A stretch of DNA of 5,833 nucleotides from a bacterium (lineage in GTDB: Bacteria > Patescibacteriota > Minisyncoccia > Minisyncoccales > JAGGSE01): assembly GCA_021159225.1 (NCBI GenBank), contig JAGGSE010000161.1, positions 1-5,833 on the forward strand, written 5' to 3'. Below the pieces are notes generated by a model. That model was not told the origin of the DNA, ran no database searches, and saw nothing but the letters and a program-made list of their open reading frames with translations. Below, piece after piece: positions 4,886 to 5,833 of this stretch (its first letter is position 1; the number at the start of each line of letters is the position of its first letter). The position numbers and the translations under genes were made by a program.

Positions 4886-5674
4886 ATGAGATTTAACAGA
4901 GAATCTTTTACTCTTAATCAAAAAAGGAAAGGAGAAAGAGAAAGGGGATTGTTAGAAGAGGAGAAGAAGAGAACAAAGGAGATTTCTTCATTTTTGGAAA
5001 AAATAAGGTCAAATAAGACAAAGGTCTCTTTACGAGAACTTCCCCAATGGGTATTAAATGAGTCAAACAACTTAAAGAAAAACAAGATTTGGGTCTTAAA
5101 GACCGAGACCGGCAATAAGACCGTTTTCAATATTGAGGGAGGCTTTGAAATTACTGTTCAGGTAAAGAAAATAAGAACGCCTCAGGTAGTTATTGAAATA
5201 GAAAGAAATACTGAAAGGGGAAAAGAACCCTATTTTAACCCTCTTTTGTTAGAGGGAGATTCGGCTAAAAAAATAATAGAAAAAACTGGATTTTTAGAAA
5301 TAATAGAAAGCAAAAGAGGGAATAGGACGGTGCTAAAGGAGGGCACTGGAGAATGGGGATTCTTACATATATTATATAAGCATTTTGAAGAGTTCAAAAG
5401 GGACTTTCAGATAGAAACACCAGGCCAACTAAGGGAGATAATTGCCAAGGCAGTTAAAAAAGCCCAGCATGTTTTTTCGGCTAAGGATAGGGTAGAATAT
5501 AATTATCTGGATGAAAAGACCAACAAGATAATAAGGGTGATAGCAGACCCGCATTCCCAATTGATAATTACCGCCTATATTTTGACAGAGAAGAAAAATA
5601 ATTCCAATATCCAATATCCAAATTCCAATGGTCAAAATTTCAATGATAATTGGAATTTGGAATTTGGAAATTGA
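4886..5674 (+). CDS. Uncharacterised protein with a BECR-nuclease-like C-terminal domain
   Basis: This protein of 262 residues has no confident family. The first 50 residues are charged and helical, and residues 65-110 form beta strands (KIWVLKTETGNKTVFNIEGG). Residues about 155-233 resemble barnase-EndoU-ColicinE5/D-RelE-type nuclease domains: GEWGFLHILYKHFEEF with H161 and H166; TPGQLREIIAKAVKKA; then VEYNYLDEKTNKIIRVIADP; and a closing strand LIITAYIL with T229. In that fold H, H/K and T or Y residues cut RNA. There is no signal peptide or membrane helix. The gene starts 9 bases after the kinase-like gene, and only a distant GGGAG (4867-4871) precedes it. Residues about 237-262 (Asn-rich) are encoded by intergenic repeat sequence and are probably not part of the original protein. 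Confidence 0.7.
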   Translation: MRFNRESFTLNQKRKGERERGLLEEEKKRTKEISSFLEKIRSNKTKVSLRELPQWVLNESNNLKKNKIWVLKTETGNKTVFNIEGGFEITVQVKKIRTPQVVIEIERNTERGKEPYFNPLLLEGDSAKKIIEKTGFLEIIESKRGNRTVLKEGTGEWGFLHILYKHFEEFKRDFQIETPGQLREIIAKAVKKAQHVFSAKDRVEYNYLDEKTNKIIRVIADPHSQLIITAYILTEKKNNSNIQYPNSNGQNFNDNWNLEFGN

Positions 5675-5715
5675 TTTTTAAGATTTGAATTTTGAATTTT
5701 GAGATGTAGTTTTGA
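5601..5715. repeat. AATTCCAAT-type repeat with a 13-bp inverted pair
   Basis: TCCAAATTCCAAT (5617-5629) is the exact reverse complement of ATTGGAATTTGGA (5649-5661), with a 19-base loop. Around it are TCCAATA units (5603-5617) and, downstream, repeated GAATTTT/GAGATTT words to about 5715. The left arm and loop resemble 111-135 at the other end of the window. The first 74 bases are also read as the C-terminal codons of the upstream gene. Confidence 0.75.
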
Positions 5716-5720
5716 GATTT

Positions 5721-5746
5721 GCCCTGTACCACGTCGGGTACAGGGC
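5721..5746. repeat. Perfect palindrome 1 of a tandem hairpin pair
   Basis: GCCCTGTACC (5721-5730) and GGTACAGGGC (5737-5746) form a perfect 10-bp stem with the six-base loop ACGTCG. The G-C content stands out sharply from the AT-rich surroundings. No T-run follows, since the next hairpin starts immediately, so it is not a typical intrinsic terminator. It may be a REP-like element or a processing or stabilising structure at the 3' end of the upstream transcript. Confidence 0.8.
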
Positions 5747-5774
5747 AACCCTGAACCCTATGTGGTTCAGGGTT
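5747..5774. repeat. Perfect palindrome 2 of a tandem hairpin pair
   Basis: AACCCTGAACC (5747-5757) and GGTTCAGGGTT (5764-5774) form a perfect 11-bp stem with the six-base loop CTATGT. It abuts the first palindrome with no spacer. The stems share the pattern CCCTG-x-ACC, so the two hairpins probably have a common origin. The word TTGAGATTTG occurs on both sides of the pair (5712-5721 and 5773-5782). No T-tract follows. Confidence 0.8.
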
Positions 5775-5804
5775 GAGATTTGACATTTGAGATTTTAAAT
5801 TATT

Positions 5805-5833
5805 ATGAGGTTTTCAGATTCTTTTAGAACGGC
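5805..5833 (+). CDS. N-terminus of a probable ABC-transporter permease (partial)
   Basis: ATG at 5805 opens a frame reading MRFSDSFRT up to the window edge. Short N-termini of this form (M-[RK]-[FL]-x-D-x-[FLI]-[RK]-x-A) are typical of MacB/FtsX-type permeases, which then run into a first membrane helix. Only nine full codons are visible, so the family call is tentative. No Shine-Dalgarno sequence precedes the ATG. Confidence 0.4.

Noticed and set aside
3954..5674. Genomic island integrated at tRNA-Arg
   Set aside because: No repeat of the tRNA 3' end is found downstream, no integrase is present, and base composition does not change.
5780..5785. TTGACA as a -35 box for the last gene
   Set aside because: The only TATTAT at workable spacing (5801-5806) overlaps the ATG at 5805, so transcription would start inside the gene.

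Overview
This AT-rich window (about 35-40% G+C by eye) is tightly packed, with almost all genes on the + strand and overlaps of a few bases between neighbours. It looks like a small-genome bacterium, most likely of the Patescibacteria/CPR (Parcubacteria-like) group. That placement is an inference. It rests on the compact pilMNO block without pilP or pilQ, which suits a cell lacking a classical outer membrane. It also rests on the low-complexity AATTCCAAT-type intergenic repeats and the short, lysine-rich proteins. TGA is used as a normal stop, so the recoded SR1/Gracilibacteria code is not indicated.

Layout. Positions 1-60 are the last codons of a probable sensor histidine kinase, followed by a hairpin and a low-complexity repeat tract (about 105-240). 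A DUF167/YggU-family protein (251-481) overlaps an endonuclease III-like DNA glycosylase (474-1082) that ends before the usual iron-sulfur loop. The 321-base gap 1083-1403 is not empty. It holds a decayed mini insertion element with inverted ends at 1205-1231 and 1336-1361, enclosing the last part of a DDE transposase, and it ends in a TATAAT box placed 8 bases before pilM.

The centre is a type IV pilus assembly operon: pilM (1404-2531), pilN (2524-3051), pilO (3056-3598) and a small one-helix membrane protein (3595-3963). Together these would form the cytoplasmic ring and inner-membrane alignment complex of a pilus. The last gene runs 10 bases into a tRNA-Arg(TCT) gene (3954-4025), so its stop codon lies inside the tRNA.

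After the tRNA come two closely spaced genes, 9 bases apart. One encodes a PI3K/HipA-like kinase-fold protein with all key residues visible (4061-4876). The other encodes an uncharacterised protein whose C-terminal half resembles BECR-fold (barnase-EndoU-ColicinE5/D-RelE) nucleases (4886-5674). The end of the second gene is made of intergenic repeat sequence. The pair is the best candidate here for an undescribed system, possibly a kinase-nuclease conflict module. The window closes with two back-to-back perfect hairpins (5721-5774) and the first codons of a likely ABC-transporter permease (5805-5833).
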